DNA of 64,000 bases from Arthrobacter sp. DWC3. GTDB lineage: Bacteria; Actinomycetota; Actinomycetes; Actinomycetales; Micrococcaceae. Where the stretch lies: NCBI RefSeq assembly GCF_002929375.1, contig NZ_PJIP01000003.1, positions 271,977 to 335,976 on the forward strand, in the 5' to 3' direction. Positions 46,128-54,973 of the stretch are shown piece by piece. A program made the translations under genes and the position numbers. The notes under the pieces are model-generated. The model ran no database searches. It had not been told where the DNA came from and saw only the letters and a list, made by a program, of their open reading frames with translations. Position 1 is the stretch's first letter; every line of letters begins with the position of its first letter.

Positions 46128-47567
46128 GTGGAGTGGATCTACCTGGCCGTCGGCCTGCTCCTCGTGCTCGGGACGGGGTTCTTCGTGGCCGTCGAGTTCG
46201 CGCTCGTGGCCCTCGACCAGACCTACGTGCAGCGCGCGGTGGACGACGGCGACACGAAGGCCGAGCCGCTCCTGCGCTGCCTGAAGTCGCTCTCCACGCA
46301 GCTGTCCAGCTGCCAGCTCGGCATCACCCTGACCACGCTGCTCACGGGCTACGTGATGGAGCCGTCCGTCGGCAAGCTCCTCGAGGCGCCCCTGGCGGGT
46401 CTCGGCCTGTCGGAGGCGCTCGTCGCCTCGACGTCCATCATCGTCGCGATGATCCTCGCGACCCTGCTCTCCATGCTGATCGGTGAGCTCGTCCCCAAGA
46501 ACCTCTCCATCGCTCTGCCGTTCCGGGTGGGCCGGACCCTCGCCCGCCCGCAACTGGTCTTCACCGCCGTCTTCAAGCCGGCCATCATCGTGCTCAACGG
46601 CTTCTCCAACCGGATCCTCAACATCTTCGGCCTGGAGGCCAAGGAGGAGATCTCCGGTGCCAGGACGCCGTCGGAACTCTCCTCGCTCGTGCGCCGCTCG
46701 GCCGAGATGGGCACGCTCGACCAGGGCACGGCCAACTTCCTGGCGCGCACCTTCAGCTTCTCTGAACGCACGGCCGCCGACGTCATGACCCCGCGCATCC
46801 GCATGGAGGTCATCGACTCCGAGCAGACGGTGGCCGACGTCGTCGAGGCGGCACGACGCACCGGCTTCTCCCGTTTCCCGCTCATCGGCGACTCCGCGGA
46901 CGACATCCGCGGCGTGGTGCACGTCAAGAAGGCCGTCGCCGTCCCGCGCCACAAGCGCGCCGACCTCCCCGCCGGCACCATCATGACCGAGGTGCTCCGC
47001 GTACCGGAGACCGTGCACCTGGACTCCCTCCTCAGCGAGCTCCGCGAGGCGAACCTCCAGCTCGCCGTCGTGCTGGACGAGTACGGCGGCACGGCCGGCG
47101 TCGCGACCCTCGAGGACCTCGTGGAGGAGATCGTGGGCGAGGTCAAGGACGAGCACGACAAGCTGAAGCCCGGCGTGCTGCAGAGCGCGGCGGGGGACTG
47201 GTTCTTCCCCGGCCTCCTGCGTCCCGACGAGGTCACCCTGCAGATCCCGGGCCTCGTGGTCCCCGACGAGGCCGGGTACGAGACCGTGGCCGGCTTCATC
47301 ATGGCCGAACTCGGCCGGGTCGCCGAGCCGGGCGACCGCGTGGAGGTGCCCGAGGGCACCCTCACCGTGGAGCGCATGGACGGACGGCGGATCGACCGCG
47401 TCCACTTCCGGCCCGCGCCCGTCCCCGCCGGGGAGGGGCCCGACGACGCAGTGGTCCCCGAGCACCAGTCCGTGCCGCAGGGTACGGGCCCGCACGACAC
47501 CGTCCCCCGGGCCACCGCCCGTCCGGCCCTCGCGGGCAGCACCGCAGCACGGAAGGCCGACCGATGA
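46128..47567 (+). CDS. CNNM/CorC-type (HlyC/CorC) membrane protein, first copy
   Basis: 479 residues from GTG 46128 with GGGGAGGGGGAG upstream. A DUF21/CNNM membrane domain with four hydrophobic segments (about 3-23, 65-85, 98-120, 135-155) contains ELVPKNLSIA. A CBS pair (about 205-330) and a CorC C-terminal domain (about 345-435) follow, then a disordered tail. The family exports Mg2+ (or Co2+) with Na+ in characterised members. Its stop overlaps the start of the paralogue downstream. Confidence 0.9.
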   Translation: MEWIYLAVGLLLVLGTGFFVAVEFALVALDQTYVQRAVDDGDTKAEPLLRCLKSLSTQLSSCQLGITLTTLLTGYVMEPSVGKLLEAPLAGLGLSEALVASTSIIVAMILATLLSMLIGELVPKNLSIALPFRVGRTLARPQLVFTAVFKPAIIVLNGFSNRILNIFGLEAKEEISGARTPSELSSLVRRSAEMGTLDQGTANFLARTFSFSERTAADVMTPRIRMEVIDSEQTVADVVEAARRTGFSRFPLIGDSADDIRGVVHVKKAVAVPRHKRADLPAGTIMTEVLRVPETVHLDSLLSELREANLQLAVVLDEYGGTAGVATLEDLVEEIVGEVKDEHDKLKPGVLQSAAGDWFFPGLLRPDEVTLQIPGLVVPDEAGYETVAGFIMAELGRVAEPGDRVEVPEGTLTVERMDGRRIDRVHFRPAPVPAGEGPDDAVVPEHQSVPQGTGPHDTVPRATARPALAGSTAARKADR

Positions 47568-48652
47568 GCGACTGGGCAGGAATCGTCTGGCTCGTGGTCC
47601 TCCTGATGGGCAACGCGTTCTTCGTCGGCTCGGAGTTCGCCATCATGTCGGCACGCCGCAGCCAGATCGAGCCGCTGGCCGAGGCCGGGTCGAAGCGCGC
47701 GCGGACCACCATCTGGGCCATGGAGCACGTCTCCCTCATGCTCGCCTGCTCGCAGCTGGGCATCACCGTCTGCTCCCTGCTGATCCTGCAGGTCGCCGAA
47801 CCCGCCATCCACCACCTGTTCGTGGTGCCGTTCGAGGCCGTCGGCATCCCCGAGGGCCTGGCGGACGGGGTGGCGTTCGCATTGGCGCTGGTCCTGGTGA
47901 CCTTCCTGCACGTGACGTTCGGGGAGATGGTGCCCAAGAACATCTCGGTGTCCGTGGCGGACAAGGCCGCGCTCCTCCTGGCCCCGCCGCTCGTGATGAT
48001 CGCGCGGGTGGTCAACCCCGTCATCTCCACGCTCAACTGGACCGCGAACCACATCCTCCGGGCCCTGAAGGTGGAGCCCAAGGACGAGGTGTCCTCGACG
48101 TACACGCTCGAGGAGGTCCAGTCGATCGTCGAGGAGTCCACGAGGAGCGGCCTGGTGGACGACGAGTCCGGGCTGATCACCAGCGCCCTCGAGTTCTCCG
48201 GCCAGACGGCCGAGACGACGATGGTCCCCCTCGGGGAACTCGTCACGGTCCGCACCGACGCGACGCCCGAGGACTTCGAGCGCGCCGTGGGCCGCACCGG
48301 GTTCTCCCGGTTCGTCATGGTGGACGACTCCGGCAACCTCACCGGCTACATGCACCTGAAGGACGTCATGTCCATGCCGCAGGCCATGTACCGGCGGCCC
48401 ATCACGGAGAACAAGGTGCGCACGCTCGTGAACCTGTCCTTGAACGACGAGATCGAGGACGCCCTCGCCGTGATGCAGCGGACGGGCTCGCACCTGGCGC
48501 GCGTCCTCGGTCCCGACGGGTCCACGCGGGGCGTGCTCTTCCTCGAGGACGTGATCGAGCAGCTCATCGGCGAGATCAGGGACGCCACGCAGAACCAGGG
48601 TGTCCGGCGGACCGGGGAGGGCGTGGGCGGCGCGGAGGCGCCCGTCCGCTGA
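47564..48652 (+). CDS. CNNM/CorC-type membrane protein, second copy
   Basis: 362 residues. Paralogue of the preceding gene: DUF21 domain (about 1-190, GEMVPKNISV) and CBS pair (about 200-340), but without the CorC C-terminal domain. The start overlaps by four bases, suggesting translational coupling and perhaps a heteromeric transporter. This pairing of a long and a short CNNM gene is common in actinobacteria. Confidence 0.9.
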   Translation: MSDWAGIVWLVVLLMGNAFFVGSEFAIMSARRSQIEPLAEAGSKRARTTIWAMEHVSLMLACSQLGITVCSLLILQVAEPAIHHLFVVPFEAVGIPEGLADGVAFALALVLVTFLHVTFGEMVPKNISVSVADKAALLLAPPLVMIARVVNPVISTLNWTANHILRALKVEPKDEVSSTYTLEEVQSIVEESTRSGLVDDESGLITSALEFSGQTAETTMVPLGELVTVRTDATPEDFERAVGRTGFSRFVMVDDSGNLTGYMHLKDVMSMPQAMYRRPITENKVRTLVNLSLNDEIEDALAVMQRTGSHLARVLGPDGSTRGVLFLEDVIEQLIGEIRDATQNQGVRRTGEGVGGAEAPVR

Positions 48653-48676
48653 CGCAGGTCCCCTCCCCCCGGTGAT

Positions 48677-48689
48677 GCGAACGGTTCGC
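48677..48689. promoter_or_regulatory. GCGAAC-G-GTTCGC palindrome before the zinc operon
   Basis: A perfect 13-bp palindrome 60 bases before the zinc-binding protein start and 23 bases before the Zur-like box. It may be a second regulator site or a small hairpin behind the CNNM gene. Confidence 0.4.
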
Positions 48690-48711
48690 GTCTAGGTTAT
48701 GCTCGGACACC

Positions 48712-48732
48712 TAACGTAAACAGTTCTCATTA
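48712..48732. promoter_or_regulatory. Zur-box-like palindrome
   Basis: TAACGTAAA, CAG, TTCTCATTA: on the minus strand this reads TAATGAGAA-CTG-TTTACGTTA, an imperfect palindrome resembling actinobacterial Zur boxes (AATGA-AA half-sites). It ends 16 bases before the zinc-binding lipoprotein start, right where a repressor should act. A Fur-family Zur is encoded at 52810-53259. Confidence 0.65.
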
Positions 48733-48748
48733 GCCAGATCGAGGTCCC

Positions 48749-49735
48749 ATGCGCCTGTCCCGTCGTCTCGCCGTTCCCGCCCTCCTGGCCGTCACCGCCG
48801 TCGGGCTCGCCTCCTGCGGCGACGGCGGATCGGGAGCGCAGACGGGGGACGCCGCCGGCGACGGCGCGCTCACGGTCGTCACCGCCACGAACGTGTACGG
48901 GGACATCGCCGCGGTGGTCGGCGGCGACGACGTGGAGGTGACCGCGATCGTGGACAGCCTCAGCCAGGACCCCCACTCCTACGAAGCGACCGTGCAGGAC
49001 AAGCTCTCCGTCTCCGAGGCGGACCTCGTCATCGAGAACGGCGGAGGGTACGACCCCTTCCTCGGCCGGCTCGCCGAGGAGACCGGGGTGGAGACGGTGC
49101 TCAGCGCCGTCGAGCTCTCCGGCCTCGACGAGGGCCACCCGGAGGAGGACGCCGATGAGGACGCCGAGGCACACGCCGACGCGGCCGGCGGGGACGGCCA
49201 CGACCACGGCGCCTTCAACGAGCACGTCTGGTACCACCTGCCCGCCATGATGACCCTCGCCGACACCCTCGCCCAGGAACTCGGCCGGCTGGACGAGGCG
49301 AACGCGGACGCGTACCGGGAGCGGGCGGACGCCTTCACCGCGGACCTGCAGGCCCTCCAGGAGCGCCTGACCGCGCTCGCCGCGGACGGTCCCGGCGGCG
49401 AGGTCGCCGTCACGGAGCCCGTCCCCGCGTACCTGCTGGAAGCCGCAGGCCTCACCGACGCCACGCCCGAGGAGTTCACCGAGGCCATCGAGGAGGAATC
49501 GGAGGTCCCCGTCGCGGTCCTCGAGGACATGAAGTCGCTCGTGGCGGGCGGCACGCTGGCCTTCCTCGCCTACAACGACCAGACGGAGGGATCGCAGACC
49601 GAGGCGGTCCGGTCGGCCGCCGAGGACGCGGGCCTGCCGGTGCTCGGCTTCACCGAGACGCTCCCCGACGGCGAGGACTACGTTTCCTGGATGACGGCCA
49701 ACACCGATAGCATCGAGGCGGCGCTCGGATCGTGA
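48749..49735 (+). CDS. Zinc ABC transporter substrate-binding lipoprotein (ZnuA/AztC type)
   Basis: 328 residues. The lipobox GLASC places the acylated Cys at residue 23. A His- and acid-rich loop at about 130-163 (with HADAAGGDGHDHG and HVWYH) is characteristic of zinc-binding A-I proteins; the remaining ligands are in the conserved DPHSYEA and later blocks. It captures Zn2+ outside the membrane for the transporter encoded next. The stop overlaps the ATPase GTG. A Zur-like box precedes it. Confidence 0.93.
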   Translation: MRLSRRLAVPALLAVTAVGLASCGDGGSGAQTGDAAGDGALTVVTATNVYGDIAAVVGGDDVEVTAIVDSLSQDPHSYEATVQDKLSVSEADLVIENGGGYDPFLGRLAEETGVETVLSAVELSGLDEGHPEEDADEDAEAHADAAGGDGHDHGAFNEHVWYHLPAMMTLADTLAQELGRLDEANADAYRERADAFTADLQALQERLTALAADGPGGEVAVTEPVPAYLLEAAGLTDATPEEFTEAIEEESEVPVAVLEDMKSLVAGGTLAFLAYNDQTEGSQTEAVRSAAEDAGLPVLGFTETLPDGEDYVSWMTANTDSIEAALGS

Positions 49736-50637
49736 GCTCACGCTCTGCGCTCCCGGCGACCGATCCCGGCCCGCCCCCGACGGACCGGAAGCCGCCCCGC
49801 ATGACCTCGACCACGCCCCGCCACCCGCAGTCACCGGACGGGTCGGCGGCTCCGGCGATCAGCCTGCGCGGCGCGGCGCTCTCCTTCGGCCGGCGCACCC
49901 TGTGGGAGGGCCTGGACCTCGACATCATGCCCGGTGAGTTCTTCGCCGTGCTCGGACCGAACGGATCGGGCAAGACGAGCTTCCTGAAGGTGCTGCTGGG
50001 CCTGCAGCCGCTCGACGCGGGGACCGCCACGATCGACGGGCGACCCATCACGCGCGGCAGCCGCGGGATCGGCTACATCCCGCAGCAGAAATCCTTCCCC
50101 GCCGAGACGCCGCTGCGCGCGCGCGACCTGGTGGGACTCGGCGTGGACGGCCACCGGTGGGGGGTGCGGCTGCACGGCCGGGCCTATCGCGAGCAGGTGG
50201 ACCGCCTCCTCCACGACGTCGGCGCCGCGTCCTACGCCGACGCCCCCGTGGGGCTCCTCTCGGGCGGCGAACAGCAGCGGCTGCGCGCCGCGCAGGCCCT
50301 GGCCACCGACCCGACGGTCCTCCTGTGCGACGAGCCCCTCCTGTCGCTCGACCTGAACCACCAGCAGGCCGTGAGCTCGCTCATCAACCGGCAGTGCCAC
50401 GAGAGGAACAGCGCGGTGGTCTTCGTGACGCACGAGATCAACCCCGTCATCGACTACGTGGACCGCGTCCTCTACCTCGCCGACGGACGGTTCCGCGTCG
50501 GGGCGCCCGCGGACGTCATGACGAGCGAGGTCCTCTCCGACCTCTACGGCAGCCCGGTCGAGGTGCTGCACAGCAACGGCCGGATCGTCGTCGTCGGCCT
50601 GCCCGACGCGACCACCCACCACCACGAGAGCGCCTGA
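49732..50637 (+). CDS. Zinc ABC transporter ATP-binding protein
   Basis: 301 residues from GTG 49732. About 40 residues of Pro/Ser/Arg-rich sequence precede the ABC domain (about 41-270) with Walker A GPNGSGKT, signature LLSGGEQQR and Walker B LLCDEPLLSLD. The C-terminus ends in THHHES, a small His cluster that could bind metal. A start nearer the domain, at ATG 49801, is possible. It powers zinc import with the flanking genes. Confidence 0.93.
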   Translation: MSSRSALPATDPGPPPTDRKPPRMTSTTPRHPQSPDGSAAPAISLRGAALSFGRRTLWEGLDLDIMPGEFFAVLGPNGSGKTSFLKVLLGLQPLDAGTATIDGRPITRGSRGIGYIPQQKSFPAETPLRARDLVGLGVDGHRWGVRLHGRAYREQVDRLLHDVGAASYADAPVGLLSGGEQQRLRAAQALATDPTVLLCDEPLLSLDLNHQQAVSSLINRQCHERNSAVVFVTHEINPVIDYVDRVLYLADGRFRVGAPADVMTSEVLSDLYGSPVEVLHSNGRIVVVGLPDATTHHHESA

Positions 50638-50639
50638 CC

Positions 50640-51530
50640 ATGGACTTCTCCGCGATCGTGGATGCGATCTTCACGTTCGACAACTACGCGCAGCTCCTCC
50701 CGCTCGTGCAGAACTCCCTGATCGCCGGAGCGGTGCTCGGCCTGCTCGGCGGGCTCATCGGGACGTTCGTCATGATGCGCGACCTCGCGTTCGCGGTGCA
50801 CGGCATCGCGGAACTCTCGTTCGCCGGAGCGGCCTTCGCGCTGCTCGTCGGGGCGAACGTCGTCGCCGGCTCCCTCGTGGGATCGGTGCTCGCGGCGCTC
50901 GTGCTCGGCTTCATGGGCATCCGCGCCCGCGACCACAACTCGATCATCGGTGTGGTCATGCCGTTCGGGCTGGGCCTCGGCATCCTGTTCCTCGCGCTCT
51001 ACGAGGGGCGCGCCGCGAACAAGTTCGGGCTCCTCACCGGGCAGATCGTGTCCGTCGACGACGTGCAGCTGAACCTGCTGGTGGGCTGCGCCGCCGTCGT
51101 GATCGTCGCGCTCGCCGCGATCTGGCGCCCGCTGACGTTCGCGAGTGCCGACGCCGACCTCGCCGAGGCGCGCGGCGTGCCCGTGCGGGGCCTCTCGATC
51201 CTCTTCATGGTCCTGCTGGGGATCTCGGTGGCCCTGTCCATCCAGGTGGTCGGCGCCCTGCTGGTGCTGGCACTGCTCATCACCCCCGCCGCGGCGGCGC
51301 TCAAGGTCACCTCCGCGCCGGGGCTCGTGGTCCTGCTGAGCGTGCTGTTCGCGTGCACGTCGGTGGTGGGCGGCATCCTCCTCGCGCTCGGGGGCCGCAT
51401 CCCGATCAGCCCCTACGTCACCACGATCTCCTTCGTGATCTACCTCGTGTGCCGCGCGGTCGGTTCGCGCAGGGCCGCGGGACGGTCGCGTGCGGCAGCC
51501 TCGGGCCTCACGGCGGCTTCCCGGGTCTAG
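50640..51530 (+). CDS. Zinc ABC transporter permease (ABC-3 family)
   Basis: 296 residues from ATG 50640, two bases after the ATPase stop. About eight or nine hydrophobic helices and the family blocks GTFVMMRDLAFAVHGIAELSFA and LLITPAAAALKVTSAPG. It is the membrane channel of the zinc importer. The end overlaps the convergent MarR gene by four bases, which is unusual and leaves no room for a terminator between them. Confidence 0.93.
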   Translation: MDFSAIVDAIFTFDNYAQLLPLVQNSLIAGAVLGLLGGLIGTFVMMRDLAFAVHGIAELSFAGAAFALLVGANVVAGSLVGSVLAALVLGFMGIRARDHNSIIGVVMPFGLGLGILFLALYEGRAANKFGLLTGQIVSVDDVQLNLLVGCAAVVIVALAAIWRPLTFASADADLAEARGVPVRGLSILFMVLLGISVALSIQVVGALLVLALLITPAAAALKVTSAPGLVVLLSVLFACTSVVGGILLALGGRIPISPYVTTISFVIYLVCRAVGSRRAAGRSRAAASGLTAASRV

Positions 51531-52099
51531 GACTCCGGGACGCGGTCCGCCTGCTCGACGGCGTCGGCCATGGCCTGCTCCATGCTGCGCAGGAAGCGCG
51601 TGACGGTCTCGGCCTCCGCGTCCGTCAGGCGCTCGGCCGCGGCCAGCACGCCGCGCTTCTCGATGTCGAAGGTGGCACGGAACTCCTCCGTGGCCTTCTC
51701 GCCGGGCTCCACGATCACGGCGCGGCGGTCCACGGGGTGGCGCCGGCGGCGGATGAAGCCGGCCCGCTCGAGCCTGTCGATCACGAGGGTGGTGGACGCG
51801 CTCGAGATGCCGAGGGCTCCCGCGAGTTCCTTGGGACTCGCCCCCTCCTCGCGCTGCCACGCGGCGAGCAGGTAGCGCAGGGCGCTCAGGTCCGTCTCGT
51901 TGACGTCGAGCTGCCGGCCGAGGCGCCGACGCAGGTCGTTCTCGAGGGTGCGGTACGCCCGCAGGGCGTTGAGGAGGTCGACGCCGGTGACGGTCTGGCC
52001 GGGCGTGGGGCCGGCCGCCCGGTCCGACGGGCCGGTGGACGCGGCGATACCCGGCGGGTACCAGTAGCCTGCTCCGTGCTGCGCATCCGAGGACCTCAT
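51527..52099 (-). CDS. MarR-family transcriptional regulator (first of a tandem pair)
   Basis: 190 residues from ATG 52099, six bases after TAGGCT (52111-52106), so probably leaderless; GTG 52105 is an alternative. After a Gly/Pro-rich 35-residue start comes a winged helix-turn-helix (about 65-150; SPKELAGALGISSASTTLVIDRLERAG) framed by dimer helices. The signal is unknown. A CTAGATCATCTAG palindrome overlaps the -10 box, indicating autorepression. It is similar to the next gene and probably a duplicate. Confidence 0.9.
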   Translation of the reverse strand: MRSSDAQHGAGYWYPPGIAASTGPSDRAAGPTPGQTVTGVDLLNALRAYRTLENDLRRRLGRQLDVNETDLSALRYLLAAWQREEGASPKELAGALGISSASTTLVIDRLERAGFIRRRRHPVDRRAVIVEPGEKATEEFRATFDIEKRGVLAAAERLTDAEAETVTRFLRSMEQAMADAVEQADRVPES

Positions 52100-52108
52100 G
52101 CTCACAGC

Positions 52109-52141
52109 CTAGATCATCTAGTAGCCAATCTTCCTAGCTAC
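52109..52141 (-). promoter_or_regulatory. Operator palindromes for the MarR gene
   Basis: CTAGAT-C-ATCTAG (52109-52121) is a perfect palindrome overlapping the -10 candidate of the MarR gene. GTAGC (52121-52125) and GCTAC (52137-52141) form a further inverted repeat with eleven bases between. Both are of the size bound by MarR dimers. Confidence 0.6.
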
Positions 52142-52150
52142 CTGCCGGGA

Positions 52151-52702
52151 TCACTCGGCGTCGTACGCCGGCGTCCCGGGCGCCGGGACGTCGAGCTCCG
52201 ACATCGCGCGCCCCAGGTCGCCGAGGAAGCGGTGGATCACGACGCTCTCCTCGGGGGACAGCGCGGCCACGGTGGCCATCATGCGCTCGTGCAGGACGCC
52301 CATCGTAGCGCGGACCTGCTCGTCGGTGGTGGCGGTGGGCCAGATCTCCACGCCCCGTCCGTCGGTGGCGCTCGGACGACGCTCGGCGTGGCCGCTCTTC
52401 GCGAGACGGTCGACCAGGACCGTCGTGGCGGCCGTCGAGATGCCGAGCTCCCGCGCGAGTGCGGCAGCGCTGAGGGGCGTGCCGGTCTGCCGGGCGCGGA
52501 GCAGGAGGCGCAGCGCCGTCATGTCCGACCGCCCCAGGTGCATGGAGTCCCGGCTCCGGCCGCGCATGGCGATCTCCGCGGTGCGGTACCGCCGCACGGC
52601 GTCGATCAGCTCCTCGAGGCGCTCGGGATCGGGCCTGCCCGCGGTCCGCCGGTCAGCGGCGGGGGCCGCGGACGGAGGGACGGGCCGATCGGGGGGTGTC
52701 AC
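52151..52702 (-). CDS. MarR-family transcriptional regulator (second of a tandem pair)
   Basis: 183 residues from GTG 52702, seven bases after TAGGCT (52715-52710) and without a ribosome binding site, hence probably leaderless. It has the same layout as its neighbour: a Pro/Ala-rich start, then a winged helix-turn-helix with SAAALARELGISTAATTVLVDRLAKSG. The recognition helices differ moderately, so their sites may differ. Neither protein has the zinc-ligand set of AdcR/ZitR, so a direct part in zinc sensing is unlikely. Confidence 0.88.
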   Translation of the reverse strand: MTPPDRPVPPSAAPAADRRTAGRPDPERLEELIDAVRRYRTAEIAMRGRSRDSMHLGRSDMTALRLLLRARQTGTPLSAAALARELGISTAATTVLVDRLAKSGHAERRPSATDGRGVEIWPTATTDEQVRATMGVLHERMMATVAALSPEESVVIHRFLGDLGRAMSELDVPAPGTPAYDAE

Positions 52703-52809
52703 AGGAACGAGCCTAGTCGAGGACGGAGGGCGTCGTCGGCGGCCGAGGACGGTTTCGCGGACGGTATCCGGGACGGCACCGGATAGGGTACCGTCCGCGG
52801 TGCAGGACC

Positions 52810-53259
52810 TCAGAGCCTCGGGGACAGGGCCGAGCACTCCGGGCACAGGCCGTGGATCTCGACCGTATGTGCGGTGTCGGTGAAGCCGTGCTCGGCGGCG
52901 ATGCGCGCGGCCCACTGCTCCACGGCGGGAGCCTCGATCTCCACGGCCCGGCCGCAGTTCCTGCACAGCAGGTGATGGTGGTGGTGCTCGACGGCGCAGC
53001 GGCGGTAGACCGCCTCGTTGTCGCCGCTGCGCAGCACGTCCACGAGGCCGTCGTCGGCCATGGACTGAAGGATCCTGTACGTTGTGGCGAGCGAGACCGA
53101 TTCCCCGCGCTCGTGGAGCACCCGGTGGAGCTCCTGCGTGCTGACGAAGTCGTCGAGGTCGTCGAGCGCGGCACTGACCGCGCGGCGCTGGCGCGTGACG
53201 CGCTGCGCACCTCCCGTTCCTGCCGGGGGTGCTGCCTCGGATGTCGCCTCGCGCGTCAT
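52810..53259 (-). CDS. zur: Fur-family zinc uptake regulator (Zur)
   Basis: 149 residues with GGAAGGGCGG upstream of the ATG. A winged helix-turn-helix (about 1-90) is followed by a dimerisation domain with the HHHHHLLCRNCG metal region and a second CPEC pair, which together give the structural Cys4 zinc site. Zinc-loaded Zur represses zinc uptake, fitting the box before the zinc ABC operon 4 kb upstream. It is divergent from the MBL-fold gene. Confidence 0.92.
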   Translation of the reverse strand: MTREATSEAAPPAGTGGAQRVTRQRRAVSAALDDLDDFVSTQELHRVLHERGESVSLATTYRILQSMADDGLVDVLRSGDNEAVYRRCAVEHHHHHLLCRNCGRAVEIEAPAVEQWAARIAAEHGFTDTAHTVEIHGLCPECSALSPRL

Positions 53260-53339
53260 GTTCCGCCCTTCCCGGGGGCACCGGACGTGCCCTGGACCGG
53301 AGTCAAGATTATCAGCGTGGCCGCGGGTACTCTGGGCGC

Positions 53340-53999
53340 ATGCTGCTGACCAAGTTCTCGCACTCGTGCGTGCGTCTCGAGCAGGACGGCTCCGTGCTCG
53401 TCCTCGACCCGGGCTCCTTCTCGGAGGTCGAGGAGGCCCTGGAGGGCGCGTCCGCCGTCCTCGTCACGCACGAGCACCCCGACCACATCGACATGGACCG
53501 GGTGGTCGCCGTGTTCGCCGCGAACCCTGCCCTCCGGCTGTGGGCTCCGGGCGGCGTCGCCGACACCGTGACAGCGGCCCTCGGTGATGCTGCGGGGGAC
53601 AGGATCCATGCCGTCGCGGGTGGCGAGGAGTTCTCCGCGGCCGGTTTCGACGTGCGGACGTTCGGCGGCCAGCACGCGCTGATCCACCCCCTCATCCCCA
53701 TGGTCGCGAACGTGGGGTACCTCGTCGGGGGAGCCGTCTACCACCCGGGCGACTCCTTCATCGTGCCGCACGGCGTCGACGTGGGGACGCTGCTCGTCCC
53801 CGTCCATGCGCCCTGGTCGAAGCTCGCCGAGGTGGTGGACTTCGTGGCCTCCGTGCGCGCACCCCGCGCCTTCCAGATCCACGACGCGCTGCTGAACGAC
53901 ACCGGGCTCGGCATGGTCGAGGGCCACGTCACGCGGCTCGGAGCACGGTACGGCACCGAGTTCCGCCACCTGCAGGTCCGCGCGGCCGTCGAGCTCTGA
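53340..53999 (+). CDS. Metallo-beta-lactamase-fold metal-dependent hydrolase
   Basis: 219 residues from ATG 53340, six bases after TACTCT (53328-53333) and without a ribosome binding site; probably leaderless. THEHPDHIDMDRV contains the HxHxDH zinc motif; GGQHALIH and HPGDSF supply later ligands. The group resembles the UlaG-like or YtkL hydrolases that act on phospho-lactones or small esters, but the substrate is not known. It stands divergent from zur. Confidence 0.87.
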   Translation: MLLTKFSHSCVRLEQDGSVLVLDPGSFSEVEEALEGASAVLVTHEHPDHIDMDRVVAVFAANPALRLWAPGGVADTVTAALGDAAGDRIHAVAGGEEFSAAGFDVRTFGGQHALIHPLIPMVANVGYLVGGAVYHPGDSFIVPHGVDVGTLLVPVHAPWSKLAEVVDFVASVRAPRAFQIHDALLNDTGLGMVEGHVTRLGARYGTEFRHLQVRAAVEL

Positions 54000-54145
54000 G
54001 GGGCCACGCCCGGCCGCCCGGGTCCAGGGCGCGGGTCCCGGGGCGGGTCCTTGGTGTGCCGACCGCCGTGTGGTGGACTGGCCTGCATCAGGGCCGGCCG
54101 CGGCGAACCCCGCGGTCCGGCCGCCCGTCCCGACAGGAGATCTCG

Positions 54146-54973
54146 ATGAAGACTCTGATGGATGTGCAGGAACTGCAGGACCGGATGACCTCCGGCCGGC
54201 AGACCATCCTGCTCGACGTGCGCTGGTCCCTGGGCGACCCCCACGGCCACGAGCACTACCGCGCAGCCCACATACCAGGCGCCGTGTACGTGGACATGGA
54301 GACCCAGCTCTGCTCACCCGGCGGCCCGGGACTCGGCCGCCACCCGTTGCCGGGTCCCGAGGCGCTCCAGGAAGCCGCCCGCCAGTGGGGGCTCAACGAC
54401 GGCGACACCGTGGTCGCCTACGACGACTCCGGCAATCTCGCGGCCGCCCGTCTCTGGTGGCTCCTGCGCGACGCCGGCGTGGCGTCGGTCAGCCTGCTCG
54501 ACGGCGGCCTGACGGCGTGGCGCGCGGCAGGGTTCGACGTCGAGGGCGGGGAGGAGCGCCACTGCGTGGGCTCCGTGCACCTCACGCCGGGCCACATGCC
54601 GGTCGTCTCGGTCCCGGACCTCCTCGAGGACCGGGTGGTCGACGTCCTGCTCGACGCCCGTGCCGGTGAGCGCTTCCGCGGCGAGCAGGAGCCCGTGGAT
54701 CCGCAGGCCGGCCACATCCCGGGCGCGGTCAGCGCGCCGACGGCGGACAACCTCACGGCCGACCGGCGCTTCAGGACCGCCGACGACCTCCGGCGCCGCT
54801 TCGGGGCCCTCGGCGCCGACCGCGGGCGCGTCGCGGTCTACTGCGGCTCCGGCATCACCGCGGCCCACGAGATCGCCGCGCTGGACATCGCGGGTATCGA
54901 CGCCTCGCTGTTCCCCGGCTCGTGGTCGCAGTGGTCCACGACGCCGGGCCTGCCGGTCGCGACGGGCGCCTGA
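54146..54973 (+). CDS. Sulfurtransferase with two rhodanese domains
   Basis: 275 residues from ATG 54146 with AGGAG seven bases upstream. Two tandem rhodanese domains (about 1-140 and 150-275). Only the second carries the active Cys, in VAVYCGSGITA; the first has Asp at the equivalent place (VVAYDDSGN), as in typical thiosulfate/3-mercaptopyruvate sulfurtransferases. It moves sulfane sulfur from thiosulfate or mercaptopyruvate to a thiol acceptor. Confidence 0.92.
   Translation: MKTLMDVQELQDRMTSGRQTILLDVRWSLGDPHGHEHYRAAHIPGAVYVDMETQLCSPGGPGLGRHPLPGPEALQEAARQWGLNDGDTVVAYDDSGNLAAARLWWLLRDAGVASVSLLDGGLTAWRAAGFDVEGGEERHCVGSVHLTPGHMPVVSVPDLLEDRVVDVLLDARAGERFRGEQEPVDPQAGHIPGAVSAPTADNLTADRRFRTADDLRRRFGALGADRGRVAVYCGSGITAAHEIAALDIAGIDASLFPGSWSQWSTTPGLPVATGA

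Noticed and set aside
51527-52702. MarR genes as AdcR/ZitR-type zinc regulators of the adjacent zinc importer
   Set aside because: Neither protein shows the His/Glu/Cys ligand set of AdcR. The Fur-family Zur and the Zur-like box explain zinc control better.
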